DNA of 64,000 nt from contig JACHMT010000001.1 of the NCBI GenBank assembly GCA_014208095.1, positions 2,480,001 to 2,544,000 on the forward strand. Direction: 5' to 3'. Positions 1-8,290 of this stretch are shown piece after piece (position 1 is the stretch's first letter; the number at the start of each line of letters is the position of its first letter). The notes under the pieces are model-generated. The model was not told the origin of the DNA. It did not search any database and was given only the letters and a program-made list of their open reading frames with translations. The position numbers and the translations under genes are program-made. The DNA comes from Actinospineispora eucalypti. GTDB lineage: Bacteria > Actinomycetota > Actinomycetes > Mycobacteriales > Pseudonocardiaceae.

Positions 1-158
1 GCGTCGTTCACCTCGCGGGACCACACCGAGTGCATGGCCAGCGGTTCCAGCGCGTCCCGCAGCTGGCGGGCCGGTCCGCCCTCACTTACCGCGGCCGGGG
101 TCTTGGTGCCTTCCGGCGCGGTGGTGAAGAACTTGGCGTACGCGGCCTCGTAGTCCAT
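1..158 (-). CDS. SCO6745-like family protein, N-terminus only
   Basis: The first 52 codons of a minus-strand gene that runs off the left edge. Translation from the ATG at 158 begins MDYEAAYAKFFTTAPEG and continues through a segment with LRDALEPLAMHSVWSREV, which resembles the start of actinobacterial SCO6745-type proteins (all-helical, HTH-like, function unknown). The family assignment rests on remembered N-terminal similarity only. The gene is divergent from the SnoaL-like gene at 271, and the roughly 110-bp gap contains the promoter space for both. Confidence 0.5.
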   Translation of the reverse strand, partial: MDYEAAYAKFFTTAPEGTKTPAAVSEGGPARQLRDALEPLAMHSVWSREVND

Positions 159-270
159 GCGGGTAAATCTAGTGTGCGCGGGTAGCGGAACGGCCGGGTG
201 GCCACCCCGGCGCGCCGAGTGATCTCGGCCGGGTTCGGCTTGACGCCGCCACCGTGCTCGGACAGAGTGC

Positions 271-690
271 ATGGACATGATGTCCAGCAACGCTGTGCGC
301 GGCCTGGCGGAGCGGGTCTACCCCGCGCTGGCCGCCGGGGACCGGGACACGCTGACGACCCTGCTCAGCCCCGATTTCCAGGGTCATTTCAGCCCCGGGC
401 TGCCCGCCCCGATCGGCGGCACCCACGTCGGCCCGCAGGAGTGCATCGAGCGCGGGTGGTGGGCGATCGGAGCGCGGTGGGCGGTCCGCGCCGAGCCGGA
501 GCGGTGGGTACCCTGCGGGGACGCCGAGCTGCTGGTTCTCGGCACCTACCGGGGTCGGGGGCGGGCCACCGGGAAGGCCTTCGAGGCGCCGTTCGCGCAC
601 CTCTGGACCGCGCGCGGCGACCGGCTCGGCGAGCTGCGCCAGTTCACCGACACCGCCCTCTGGGTGGCCGCCCTGGAGGAAACCCCGTGA
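271..690 (+). CDS. SnoaL-like / NTF2-fold protein
   Basis: Small protein of 139 aa with the length, periodicity and aromatic pattern of SnoaL-like polyketide cyclase/NTF2-fold proteins: helical start (RGLAERVYPALAAGDRDTL), LLSPDFQGHF, central GPQECIERGWWAIG and a C-terminal strand ending near FTDTALW. Members bind or isomerise small cyclic substrates; no specific reaction can be assigned. ATGs at 271, 277 and 280 are all possible starts, and a perfect palindrome (272-286) overlaps them. Its TGA overlaps the GTG of the downstream crotonase (GTGA), so the two are translationally coupled. Confidence 0.65.
   Translation: MDMMSSNAVRGLAERVYPALAAGDRDTLTTLLSPDFQGHFSPGLPAPIGGTHVGPQECIERGWWAIGARWAVRAEPERWVPCGDAELLVLGTYRGRGRATGKAFEAPFAHLWTARGDRLGELRQFTDTALWVAALEETP
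272..298 (+). promoter_or_regulatory. Palindromic operator, copy 1 of 4
   Basis: TGGACA-TGA-TGTCCA is a perfect inverted repeat at 272-286, followed by GCAA-CGC-TGTGC. The same layout (TGGACA-N3-TGTCC, a GACA-like tetramer, 1-3 bases, then TGTSC) recurs at 6480, 8236 and 13969. Here it overlaps the translation start of the SnoaL-like gene, a typical position for repressor action. The protein binding it is inferred to be the TetR at 12140-12781. Confidence 0.6.
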
Positions 691-1481
691 GCGACCGGAC
701 CGTGCTGGAGATCGCCGACGGGCTGGCGCGGCTGCGGCTCACCCGCCCGGACCGGCGCAACGCGATCGACATGGCGATGGCCGGCGGGATCGCCGAGCGG
801 ATGGACCAGCTGGTGGCGGCCACCGACGGCGGCGACGTGCGCGCGGTCCTGATCGAGGCCGAAGGCCCGGCGTTCACCGTCGGCGGGGACGTGGACCACC
901 TGGCCGGCCAGCTGGACCGGCTGTCCGCCGAGCTGGACGACATGATCACCCGCTTCCACGGCGCGCTGGCCCGGCTGGCCGAGCTGCCGGTCCCGGTGGT
1001 CACCGCCGCGCGGGGCGCGGTGGCCGGCGGCGGGTTGGGGCTGTTCTGGTGTGCCGACCTGGCCATCGCCGGCGACGACCTGCGCATCGCCACCGGATTC
1101 GCCCGGCTGGCGCTGTCCGGTGACGGCGGCAGCTCGTGGCACCTGCCGCGGCTGGTGGGGCTGCGCCGGGCGCAGGAGCTGCTGCTCGGCGGCCGGGTGC
1201 TGGACGCCGCCGAGGCGCTGGACTGGGGACTGGTCACCCGCGTGGTGCCGGCCGATGAGCTGGCCACCCACGCGCTGGCGGTGGCCCGCGAGCTGGTCGA
1301 GGGGCCGACCTACGCCTTCGGCCGGATGAAGCGGCTGCTGCGGGAGTCGGGCGGGAACACCTACCGGGAGCAGCTGGAGGCCGAGCGCGCGGCGATCGTG
1401 GACTGCGGCGCGACCTCGGACGGCCGGGAGGGCCTGGCCGCGTTCGCCGAGCGCCGCTCGCCCCGCTTCACCGGGCGGTAG
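687..1481 (+). CDS. Enoyl-CoA hydratase/isomerase family protein (PaaG-like)
   Basis: Crotonase-fold protein of 264 aa, starting at GTG 687 inside the stop of the upstream gene. Visible marks: RLTRPDRRNAID near the start, oxyanion-hole segment AARGAVAGGGLGLFWCADLAIA, and FARLALSGDGGSSWHLPRLVG. The last stretch has the (S/P)-D-x-G-G pattern of PaaG/isomerase-type members instead of the two glutamates of classical hydratases, so a double-bond or ring-oxepin isomerase role is as likely as hydration. The C-terminus (EGLAAFAERRSPRFTGR) is the usual crotonase tail. Probably acts on CoA esters made by the ligase at 10246. Confidence 0.85.
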   Translation: MSDRTVLEIADGLARLRLTRPDRRNAIDMAMAGGIAERMDQLVAATDGGDVRAVLIEAEGPAFTVGGDVDHLAGQLDRLSAELDDMITRFHGALARLAELPVPVVTAARGAVAGGGLGLFWCADLAIAGDDLRIATGFARLALSGDGGSSWHLPRLVGLRRAQELLLGGRVLDAAEALDWGLVTRVVPADELATHALAVARELVEGPTYAFGRMKRLLRESGGNTYREQLEAERAAIVDCGATSDGREGLAAFAERRSPRFTGR

Positions 1482-1865
1482 GTCCGAGGCCGCCTGAGCG
1501 CGTGTCACCGGGCATGATCGCTGGCTGTGGCGGTGCAGCCGCGATTTTCGCGGCCCAACCGCCAGCAACGACGATCACCTCCACCCCGGAAACACCACAC
1601 AGCCACTCCGCCGAAGTCACCTGGTGCCGCCCCTGACCCGACCGACGGGTCCAGCGCAGCTAGTGATCAATTCATCCTCACAGACGTTTCCCACTCGTAG
1701 AACGTCTCGCACGATGAGTTGACCATGGAATCGGCACCGGGCCGACCCGGAGTCTCGACCAACGCAACAGGCCGTACTCGAGCTGCGGCCACCCAGCTCC
1801 GCCGTCCGAGCTCTTTGAACCCCGCGGCACCACCGCGCCGCGCAGTGGTGAACCGAACGTGCTGG
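1482..1865. other. Intergenic region, no gene seen
   Basis: Convergent gap of 384 bp between the crotonase (+) and the histidine kinase (-). It has a short inverted sequence around 1535-1565 (GCCGCGATTTTCGCGGC core) that could act as a terminator. No open frame here has a ribosome binding site or actinomycete-like third-position GC. Confidence 0.4.
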
Positions 1866-3143
1866 TCAGCCGCGAGTATGTAACGGGATCTCCAGGCGGG
1901 CGACCAGCCCGCCGCCGTCGCGGGCCGACAGGGTGAGCTGTCCCTGCACGCTGCCCACCAGCTGCGCCACGATCCACAGCCCCAGCCCGGCGGTGCCCCG
2001 CCGGTCGCCGTGGCTGACGTACTTGCGGGACACCTGGCCCAGCTGTTCCGGGGGCAGCCCGGGTCCCCGGTCGCGCACCTCGGCGACCAGCCGGTCCGGC
2101 TGCCCGGCCAGGTGCAGCTCGACCGGGCCGCTGGTGCTGTGCCGCGCGGCGTTCTCGGCCAGGTTGGTGAGCACCCGGCGCAGCAGCTGCGGGTCGCTCC
2201 ACACCGCGGCGCCGGGGGGTTCCACGGTGCTGGCCCGCCGCTCGGCGGGGATCGCGGCGGCGTCCAGCACCGCCTCGGCCAGCTCGGCCAACGGCACGTC
2301 ACGCTCCCGGGGCCGGCCCACCGGCGAACCGTCGGCCAGGGCCAGGTCGGCCAGGTTCTCCAGCATGTCCCGCAGGTGCTCGGCGTGCGCCCGCACCAGG
2401 GTGAGCGCGGTGGCCCCGGCCGGCTCGGCCAGCGCCCCCGACTCCAGGTCGCGGCTCAGCGCGGTCAGCGAGGCCACCGGGGTGCGGAACTCGTGCAGGA
2501 TCACCCGCAGCCCGTCCTGCCGGGCCTGCTGCGACTCGTGCAGCCGTTCCCGCAGGTCCCGCTCCTCCAGCAGCGCCTCGTGCTCGGCGATGGCCTCGGC
2601 TCGGGAGCTCACCGCGGCGTCGTACTGGCGCTGCAGGAGCTGGGTGAACACCTGCACCAGCACGGCGGTGGCCACCAGGTAGCCGATCCACCAGCCGCCG
2701 TGCAGCAGCCGCTCGGACAGCGACATCGCGCCGGGGGAGACCAGCACCGCACCCGTGTAGCCGAGGCCGAGGCCGACCGCGACCGGGTAACCCTGGCGGC
2801 CGCCCAGCCCGGCGGCGATGACGATCAGCGGCAGCACCGCGACCAGCAGCGTGTCCGGCCCGCCGAACAGCGCGCAGCCGAACAGAGTGAGCACCGAGTC
2901 CATGAGCGAGATCGACCAGGTCGGAGGCGACCAGTGCCAGCGCACCAGCAGCAACGCCAGCACCACGCTGTAGCAGGCGCAGGTCCCGAACAGCGTCCAG
3001 GCCAGGCCGCGGTTGCCGGCGGCCAGCTGTTCCTGGGTGAGCAGCAGGGTTCCCCAGGACAGCACGACCGCGATCCGGACCACTACCACGGCCCGTTGCT
3101 CCCGGGGGTCGAGCAGCTCCGCCAGTCCCGACGGTGGCCACAT
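1866..3143 (-). CDS. Membrane sensor histidine kinase
   Basis: Two-component sensor of 425 aa. The start MWPPSG at 3143 is preferred over an upstream in-frame ATG because AGGGAGG lies 6 bases before it. The N-terminal half is hydrophobic with about five or six membrane segments (to about residue 175). A coiled linker follows, then a HisKA dimerisation motif HEFRTPVASL with the phosphoacceptor histidine, an N box (LTNLAENAARH), G1 (RDRGPGLP) and G2 (GTAGLGLWIV). It autophosphorylates and passes phosphate to a response regulator; none is adjacent, but the LuxR-type regulator at 5763-6434 is a plausible partner. The sensed signal is unknown. Confidence 0.85.
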   Translation of the reverse strand: MWPPSGLAELLDPREQRAVVVVRIAVVLSWGTLLLTQEQLAAGNRGLAWTLFGTCACYSVVLALLLVRWHWSPPTWSISLMDSVLTLFGCALFGGPDTLLVAVLPLIVIAAGLGGRQGYPVAVGLGLGYTGAVLVSPGAMSLSERLLHGGWWIGYLVATAVLVQVFTQLLQRQYDAAVSSRAEAIAEHEALLEERDLRERLHESQQARQDGLRVILHEFRTPVASLTALSRDLESGALAEPAGATALTLVRAHAEHLRDMLENLADLALADGSPVGRPRERDVPLAELAEAVLDAAAIPAERRASTVEPPGAAVWSDPQLLRRVLTNLAENAARHSTSGPVELHLAGQPDRLVAEVRDRGPGLPPEQLGQVSRKYVSHGDRRGTAGLGLWIVAQLVGSVQGQLTLSARDGGGLVARLEIPLHTRG

Positions 3144-3294
3144 GGGCCCTCCCTTCATTGGCCCGTGCGGGCCAACCCTGGCGCGCGCGGTCCTAGGCAT
3201 GGTGACCGCCCATTTGTGATGATCGGCACAGCTGGAGATTCATGCCCGAACAGCGCCGTTCATACGAGCCGTATTCAGCGAGGAGTACACCCCA

Positions 3295-4272
3295 ATGGCG
3301 ATCGACAGGATCATCGAGCACAACAAGCGCACCGGCTACGGCAGCCTGTGTACCGGCGGGCTGCGCATGGAATCCTTCCCGATGAAGCTGTTCCGCAAGG
3401 GGAACAAGAAGTTCTGGAACCCCGAGGACATCGACTTCAGCCAGGACGCCGAGGACTTCGCGGCGATGACCGACGACGAACAGCTGATCACCGCGTCGCT
3501 GGCCGCGCGGTTCATGGCCGGCGAGGAGTCGGTGACCCAGGACATCCAGCCGTTCATGCAGGCCATGGCGGCCGAGGGGCGGCTGGCGGACGAGGCCTAC
3601 CTGGCCCAGTTCGCGTTCGAGGAGGCCAAGCACATGATGGGCTTCCGGATGTGGTTCGACGCGATGGGGCTGGACGGCGACCTGCACGAGTACGCCGACT
3701 ACGGGCCGGCCTACGCGATCATCTTCCAGGTCGAGCAGCCGAAGGCGATGTACGCGCTGATGGACGACCCGTCGCCGGCCGCGCAGGTACGCGCCTCGGT
3801 GACCTACAACCACATCGTGGAGGGCTGCCTGGCGCTGACCGGCTACTTCGCCTGGGCGAAGGTGTGCAACAGCCGCAACATCCTCCCCGGCATGCAGAAG
3901 CTGATCAAGCACATCGGTGACGACGAGCGCCGCCACATGGCCTGGGGCACCTTCACCTGCCGCCGGCACGTGGCCGCCGATGACGCCAACTGGACCGTGG
4001 TCGAGCAGCAGATGGGCAAGCTGATGCAGCCGGCACTGGACCTGACCAACGAGATCTACAACCGGTTCGAGGGCCGGGAGATGCCGTTCGGAATCGACCA
4101 GGCCGAGATGCTGCAGTACGCCACCGACAAGCTCACCCGCCGGCTGGAGTCCATCCAGGGCGCCCGCGGCCGCCCCGTGTTGGAAATCGACGAGGACTAC
4201 TCGCCGATGGAGCTGGAGGACAAGTTCGGAGACGAGGACCTGGCCAAGCACCGCGAGCTGGCCAGCGCCTGA
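3295..4272 (+). CDS. R2-like ligand-binding oxidase (R2lox)
   Basis: Ferritin-like di-metal oxidase of 325 aa, homologous to ribonucleotide reductase R2 but of the R2lox group (Mn/Fe cofactor, binds a long-chain fatty acid). Against the known numbering of Mycobacterium Rv0233 with an offset of 9, all ligands are present: E77, E110, H113, E176, E211 and H214. The residues that form the characteristic ether cross-link, V80 (GEESVTQ) and Y171 (YNHIVEG), are also present, so it should be active. The start ATG at 3295 has AGGAG 8 bases upstream. The physiological substrate of the family is not established; the setting beside a Rieske oxygenase and acyl-CoA enzymes suggests an oxidative role in lipid or aromatic metabolism. 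Confidence 0.92.
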   Translation: MAIDRIIEHNKRTGYGSLCTGGLRMESFPMKLFRKGNKKFWNPEDIDFSQDAEDFAAMTDDEQLITASLAARFMAGEESVTQDIQPFMQAMAAEGRLADEAYLAQFAFEEAKHMMGFRMWFDAMGLDGDLHEYADYGPAYAIIFQVEQPKAMYALMDDPSPAAQVRASVTYNHIVEGCLALTGYFAWAKVCNSRNILPGMQKLIKHIGDDERRHMAWGTFTCRRHVAADDANWTVVEQQMGKLMQPALDLTNEIYNRFEGREMPFGIDQAEMLQYATDKLTRRLESIQGARGRPVLEIDEDYSPMELEDKFGDEDLAKHRELASA

Positions 4273-4323
4273 GTTTGGTAGGGGCTTACCTGGGGACCCG
4301 CGCGCGCCTAACTGGGCGCGCGC

Positions 4324-5592
4324 TCAGCCAGCGCGTTCCGCGCTGGGGACCCGCCCGCGGGTCCACCAGGTGAGCGCCGCCCCGACCACCAGCAGGAAGC
4401 TGGTGGACAGGAACACCGCCGGCATGCCGAAGTGGCCGCCGACGAACCCACCGGTGGTCGGCCCGGCCACCTGGCCCACGTACTGCGCGCTGATCGAGTA
4501 GCCGAGGATCTGCCCGGCGCCGTCGGCGCCCACGTTGTGCCGGATGGACGCGGTGATCGCGGGCAGCAGCCCGCCCAGGCTCAGCCCCATCAGGAAGCGC
4601 AGCAGCCCGAGCTGGAGGTTGTTCTGCGCGGCGGCCTGGAGGGTGAGCAGCGCGGCCGCGACCAGCAGGCAGCCGCAGATCACCGGCGGGTGGCCGATCC
4701 GGTCGGCCAGCTTGCCCAGCCGGGGCGCGGACACGATGGTGCCCAGCGCGCCGGCCGCCATCACCACGCCGGCGATGGTGGCCACGGCCGTGGTGCCCGG
4801 GGCGAGCTGCGTGACGTACACCGTGATGATCGGCTCCACCGACATGGTGGCGAACATGAGCAGCATCGCGGTGGTCAGCAGGGCGGCCAGCCGCCACGGG
4901 TGGGTCACGCCCGACCACGCCGTGCGCCGCTTCGGTTGGCCCGGCTCGGCCGCCGGGGCGCGAGCCGGCCGCCGCTCCTTGATCAGGAACGTGGTGGCCA
5001 GGAACGCGCAGAAGATCGTCGCGCCGGAGAGGAAGAAGGTCGCCCGGATTCCGATCAGGTCCGGGGCGATCCCGCCGAGCAGCGGCCCGATCACGCTGCC
5101 CGCCATGATGCCGGAGGAAAGCACGCCCAGCGCCCACGCCGACCGGTTCTTCGGCGTCTGCGTGGCCACCAGCACGGTCGAGCCCGAGGTGTACCCGCCG
5201 AGCAGCCCGACCAGCAGGCGCAGCGCGAGCAGCTGCCACACGTTCTGCACCAGGCCGGTCAGGGACATCGCCACGGTCATCCCGGCGCTGGCCCTGATCA
5301 GCATGGACTTGCGGCCGTAGCGGTCGCCCAGGGCGCCCCACAGCGGCGCGGTGAGCGCCGCCATGAGGAACGTCGCGCCAAACGTGACGCCGGACCACTG
5401 CGCCACCGCCCGGGGATCGGTGACCCCCAGCTCACGGATGTAGATCGGCAGGTAAGGGATGAGCAGGGTCATCGCCACGATCGTCGTAACCGACCCGCCG
5501 AAACAGACGAACAAATTCCGCCGCCAGGCCGGATTTACCTCATCACTTCCCACAATATGAGACACCCTTCCCAATTTCTGAAACCCTACCAT
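4324..5592 (-). CDS. MFS transporter (drug-efflux type)
   Basis: Twelve-helix major facilitator protein of about 422 aa. The loop 2-3 signature GALGDRYGRKSMLI and a second-half counterpart KLADRIGHPPVICG are visible, with a cytoplasmic middle loop rich in basic residues (RRPARAPAAEPGQPKRR). It resembles multidrug-efflux antiporters of the DHA1 type; substrate unknown. The start is uncertain: ATG at 5592, or a GTG about 45 bases downstream that has GGGAAGG in front. Three 22-23-bp direct repeats lie immediately upstream. The gene faces the R2lox gene tail to tail. Confidence 0.8.
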   Translation of the reverse strand: MVGFQKLGRVSHIVGSDEVNPAWRRNLFVCFGGSVTTIVAMTLLIPYLPIYIRELGVTDPRAVAQWSGVTFGATFLMAALTAPLWGALGDRYGRKSMLIRASAGMTVAMSLTGLVQNVWQLLALRLLVGLLGGYTSGSTVLVATQTPKNRSAWALGVLSSGIMAGSVIGPLLGGIAPDLIGIRATFFLSGATIFCAFLATTFLIKERRPARAPAAEPGQPKRRTAWSGVTHPWRLAALLTTAMLLMFATMSVEPIITVYVTQLAPGTTAVATIAGVVMAAGALGTIVSAPRLGKLADRIGHPPVICGCLLVAAALLTLQAAAQNNLQLGLLRFLMGLSLGGLLPAITASIRHNVGADGAGQILGYSISAQYVGQVAGPTTGGFVGGHFGMPAVFLSTSFLLVVGAALTWWTRGRVPSAERAG

Positions 5593-5595
5593 CCC

Positions 5596-5662
5596 GATTC
5601 AGTGGTTTCAGCAGCGTGATTCAGTGGTTTCAGCAGGCTGGTTCAGTGGTTTCAGCAGGCTG
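5596..5662. repeat. Three direct repeats of 22-23 bp upstream of the MFS gene
   Basis: Near-identical units at 5596-5617, 5618-5640 and 5641-5662 share TTCAGTGGTTTCAGCAG; a fourth partial unit (TTCAGTC) follows. The period is close to two helical turns, so bound proteins would lie on one face. The array is directly before the MFS start, which fits an operator array or a leader element. Confidence 0.7.
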
Positions 5663-5762
5663 GTTCAGTCACTTCGGGCTTGCGGTCGCCGCACGTGCGG
5701 CCCCGTCCAAGCCGATCTCTGAGCCCACACCGACGCCGAGCCGGCGTGGAACTCCGAATTAC

Positions 5763-6434
5763 TCAGTGCGCCTGGGCGTCGTCGAGCAGGCCGTAGTGGC
5801 CGGCCAGGCCGGCGGCCTCGATCCGGTTGGGCACGCCGAGCTTGTGCAGCAGCGCGGCGACCAGGCGCTTGGCGGTGCGCTCGGAGACCAACAGCTGGGT
5901 GGCGATGTCGGCGGTCTCCATGCCCCGGGCGATCAGGATCCACAGTGCCCGGTCCTGGTCGTCCAGGCGCTCCAGCAGTTCGTCCGGGGGCTTGCGGGCC
6001 GACGCGAGAAGCGCGTCCAGCAGTGCGCCCGGCATCACGCGCAGTCCGGCGGCCACGGTGAGCAGCGGCGCGAGCAGGACGTCCGGGTCGGCCGATTTGG
6101 GCAGGTAGCCGTCGGCACCGGCGCGCAGTGCGCGTTCGGCCAGCGTGAGGTCCTCCGACCCGGAGAGGGCGATCACCTTGGTGCACGGCCGGCGCCGCTT
6201 GACCTGGCGGATCGCGGCGGCGCCGCCCAGCGGCGGCATTGCCAGGTCGATCAGGGCCAGGTCGGCCGCGCTGGCCTCGACCAGGTCGGCGGCCTCTTCT
6301 ACCCGGGTGGTCAGGCCGCCGACCTTGAACCGGTCACCGGCCTTGCTCTCCAACAGCAGCGCCAGCCCCTGCGCGAACAGGTCGTGATCGTCCACGATCA
6401 CCACCGTCAGGCGCCGGGCTTCGGGGCCGCTCAC
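5763..6434 (-). CDS. LuxR/NarL-family response regulator
   Basis: Protein of 223 aa with a receiver domain (residues about 9-125: acidic pair DDHD, phosphorylatable Asp in LALIDLAMPP, LPKS lysine) and a C-terminal LuxR-type HTH (about 150-210: LWILIARGMETADIATQLLVSERTAKRLV). GTG start at 6434. The HTH departs from the usual LT(P/E)RE entry (LDDQDRALW) but keeps the recognition-helix spacing. It likely works with the histidine kinase at 1866-3143 despite the genes in between. It is divergent from the crotonase at 6521. Confidence 0.85.
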   Translation of the reverse strand: MSGPEARRLTVVIVDDHDLFAQGLALLLESKAGDRFKVGGLTTRVEEAADLVEASAADLALIDLAMPPLGGAAAIRQVKRRRPCTKVIALSGSEDLTLAERALRAGADGYLPKSADPDVLLAPLLTVAAGLRVMPGALLDALLASARKPPDELLERLDDQDRALWILIARGMETADIATQLLVSERTAKRLVAALLHKLGVPNRIEAAGLAGHYGLLDDAQAH

Positions 6435-6479
6435 CCGCGCAGAGTCTCACATCGCCGGTTGCGCCGCGCGTCACCTACC

Positions 6480-6504
6480 TGGACACTATGTCCAGACAGT
6501 GTGC
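6480..6504 (+). promoter_or_regulatory. Palindromic operator, copy 2 of 4
   Basis: TGGACA-CTA-TGTCCA followed by GACA-G-TGTGC, the same arrangement as at 272, 8236 and 13969. It ends 16 bp before the ATG at 6521, and the alternative in-frame ATG at 6488 lies inside the palindrome, which supports the later start. Confidence 0.65.
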
Positions 6505-6520
6505 ACAGATGAGGGCGGTC

Positions 6521-7330
6521 ATGACCGAGAAACTGATCGACAGCGGCATGGTGCTGCTGGACCTGGAGGACGACGGTGTCGGCCGGCTCACGCTGAACCG
6601 GCCCGAGGCGTCGAACGGGATGAGCGTGCCGTTCCTGCGCGCGCTGTACGACGCGCTGATGCGCTGCCACGGCGAGCCGAGGTTGCGCGCGCTGTTGCTG
6701 CGCGGCGCCGGTCCCAACTTCTGCGCCGGCGGGGACATCAAGGACTTCGCGGCCAAGGGCGAGGCGTTGCCGGACTACCTGCGCGAGGCCACCTCGTGGC
6801 TGCAGATCTCGGTGACCGCGCTGATCCGGCTGCACGCCCCGGTGGTCGCCGCGGTGCACGGGTTCGCCGCCGGTGGCGGCGGCTTCGGGCTGGTCTGCGC
6901 GGCCGACCTGGTGGTGGCCGCCGAATCGGCCAAGTTCCTGCCCGGCGCGACCAGGGTGGGCATGGCCCCGGACGCCGGCGTGTCGGTGACGCTGCCCCGG
7001 CTGGTCGGCATGCGCAAGGCCATGGAGCTGGTGCTCACCAACCCCACGCTGAGCGCCGCCGAAGCGCGCGACCTGGGACTGGTGAACACCGTGGTCCCGG
7101 ACGACGCGCTGGCCGACACGGCGGACAGGCTGGTCGCCAAGCTCGCCTCCGGCGCCCCGCGCGCGCTGGCGGCCAGCAAGCGCCTGCTCTGGGATGGCGT
7201 CGGCCGGTCGGTGGAGTCCGGCTTGCCGGACGAGGCGCGCACGGTCTCCGAGCTGTCCGGCACCGCCGACGCGCGGGAGGGCCTCGCCGCCGTGATCGAG
7301 CACCGCCGCCCCCGCTTCACCGGGCGCTGA
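6521..7330 (+). CDS. Enoyl-CoA hydratase/isomerase family protein (PaaG-like)
   Basis: Crotonase of 269 aa. Start ATG 6521 has GAGGG 7 bases upstream. Marks: RLTLNRPEASNGMS, AGGDIKDFAAKGEA, oxyanion segment HGFAAGGGGFGLVCAADLVV, and TRVGMAPDAGVSVTLPRLVG, where Asp replaces the classical catalytic glutamates as in isomerase-type members. Followed after one base by the SDR at 7332, so the two form an operon. The C-terminal tail EHRRPRFTGR is nearly identical to that of the crotonase at 687, suggesting paralogues that act on successive intermediates. Confidence 0.87.
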   Translation: MTEKLIDSGMVLLDLEDDGVGRLTLNRPEASNGMSVPFLRALYDALMRCHGEPRLRALLLRGAGPNFCAGGDIKDFAAKGEALPDYLREATSWLQISVTALIRLHAPVVAAVHGFAAGGGGFGLVCAADLVVAAESAKFLPGATRVGMAPDAGVSVTLPRLVGMRKAMELVLTNPTLSAAEARDLGLVNTVVPDDALADTADRLVAKLASGAPRALAASKRLLWDGVGRSVESGLPDEARTVSELSGTADAREGLAAVIEHRRPRFTGR

Positions 7331-7331
7331 G

Positions 7332-8072
7332 GTGGACCGGCTGAACGGCCAGCGGGCCGTGGTCACCGGCGGCGGGCGGGGCATCGGGGCGGCCATCGCC
7401 CGCCGGCTGGGTGCCGAGGGCGCGCACGTGACGGTGCTGGACCTGGACCTGGAACCGGCGCGCGAGGTGGCGGGGGAGATCGGCGGCGAGGCGGTGCGCT
7501 GCGACGTGGCCGACCCGGCCGCCGTGCAAGCCGCCCTCGGCGGCGACCGGAGCTTCCAGATCCTGGTGAACAACGCCGGGTACGACTCGTTCGCCTGGTT
7601 CACCGACGTCACGCCCGAGCAGTGGCGGCGGATGCTCGCGGTGAACCTGGAAGGCGTGTTCGCCTGTACCCAGGCGGTGCTGCCCGCGATGCAGCGGGCG
7701 AAGTACGGCCGGATCATCACGGTGTCCTCGGAGGCCGGCCGGATCGGCTCCAAGGGCAACGCGGTCTACGCCGCGACCAAGGCCGCCGGCATCGGGTTCA
7801 TGAAGTCCATCGCCCGGGAGAACGGCCGCTTCGCCATCACGGCGAACGCCCTGGTCGCCGGCCCCACCGATACCCCGCTGCTGGACAAGGTCCGCGCCCA
7901 GGGCGAGGTCGGCGACCGCCAGATCGCCGCCATGATCGCCGGCACCCAGCTCGCCCGCCTGGCTACCCCCGAGGAGCTGGCCGCCGCCGCCGCCTTCCTG
8001 GCGAGCCCCGAATCCGCCTACGTAACCGGCGAAGCCTTCGGCGTCTCCGGCGGCATGGGCCTAGGCGCCTAA
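7332..8072 (+). CDS. SDR-family oxidoreductase (BadH-like)
   Basis: Short-chain dehydrogenase of 246 aa, GTG start one base after the upstream stop. Nucleotide-binding motif TGGGRGIG (residues about 12-19), Asp at the end of beta-2 (VLDLDLEP; NAD preference), NNAG, catalytic Ser in TVSSEAGRIG and the YAATK active-site Tyr/Lys pair. The overall pattern recalls 2-hydroxycyclohexanecarboxyl-CoA dehydrogenase (BadH) and 3-hydroxyacyl-CoA dehydrogenases. With the upstream crotonase it would carry out hydration/isomerisation and oxidation of a cyclic or acyl CoA ester. Confidence 0.85.
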   Translation: MDRLNGQRAVVTGGGRGIGAAIARRLGAEGAHVTVLDLDLEPAREVAGEIGGEAVRCDVADPAAVQAALGGDRSFQILVNNAGYDSFAWFTDVTPEQWRRMLAVNLEGVFACTQAVLPAMQRAKYGRIITVSSEAGRIGSKGNAVYAATKAAGIGFMKSIARENGRFAITANALVAGPTDTPLLDKVRAQGEVGDRQIAAMIAGTQLARLATPEELAAAAAFLASPESAYVTGEAFGVSGGMGLGA

Positions 8073-8074
8073 TC

Positions 8075-8234
8075 CATGTCGCGGATTCCAGCACCCCATG
8101 TCGCGCATTCCGCCAGGGTCGAGCCCGGCTGCCCCCGGTCATTGGCTGCGCACGTCCGCGACACGGCCTGGCGGAAACCGCGATATGGCGTGTGTGAATC
8201 CGCGATATGGAGTGGCGGGGTCCGCGACATGTCG
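8075..8234. repeat. Nested inverted repeats between SDR and Rieske operon
   Basis: At least five copies of a TCCGCGAYATG-type word: two in reverse orientation (CATGTCGCGGATTCC at 8075 and CATGTCGCGCATTCC at 8097) and three forward (8173-8190, 8196-8210, 8217-8234). The segment 8096-8117 pairs with 8167-8188 at about 19 of 22 positions, and TTCCGCCAGG/CCTGGCGGAA is perfect. The region could fold into a large hairpin in RNA or a cruciform in DNA. No reading frame is supported here. Confidence 0.6.
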
Positions 8235-8235
8235 T

Positions 8236-8262
8236 CTAACATAGTGTCCAGACACGGTGTCC
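8236..8262 (+). promoter_or_regulatory. Palindromic operator, copy 3 of 4
   Basis: CTAACA-TAG-TGTCCA, then GACA-CGG-TGTCC. The left half-site is degenerate but the core TGTCCAGACA and right half match copies at 272, 6480 and 13969. It ends 28 bp before the Rieske alpha-subunit start. Confidence 0.6.
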
Positions 8263-8290
8263 GATTTTGCCGTAAGTGGAGGTCGAGGGC

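Noticed and set aside
2010..3920. 636-codon + strand frame over the histidine kinase and R2lox
   Set aside because: Shadow translation without motifs; conflicts with genes having complete catalytic sets.
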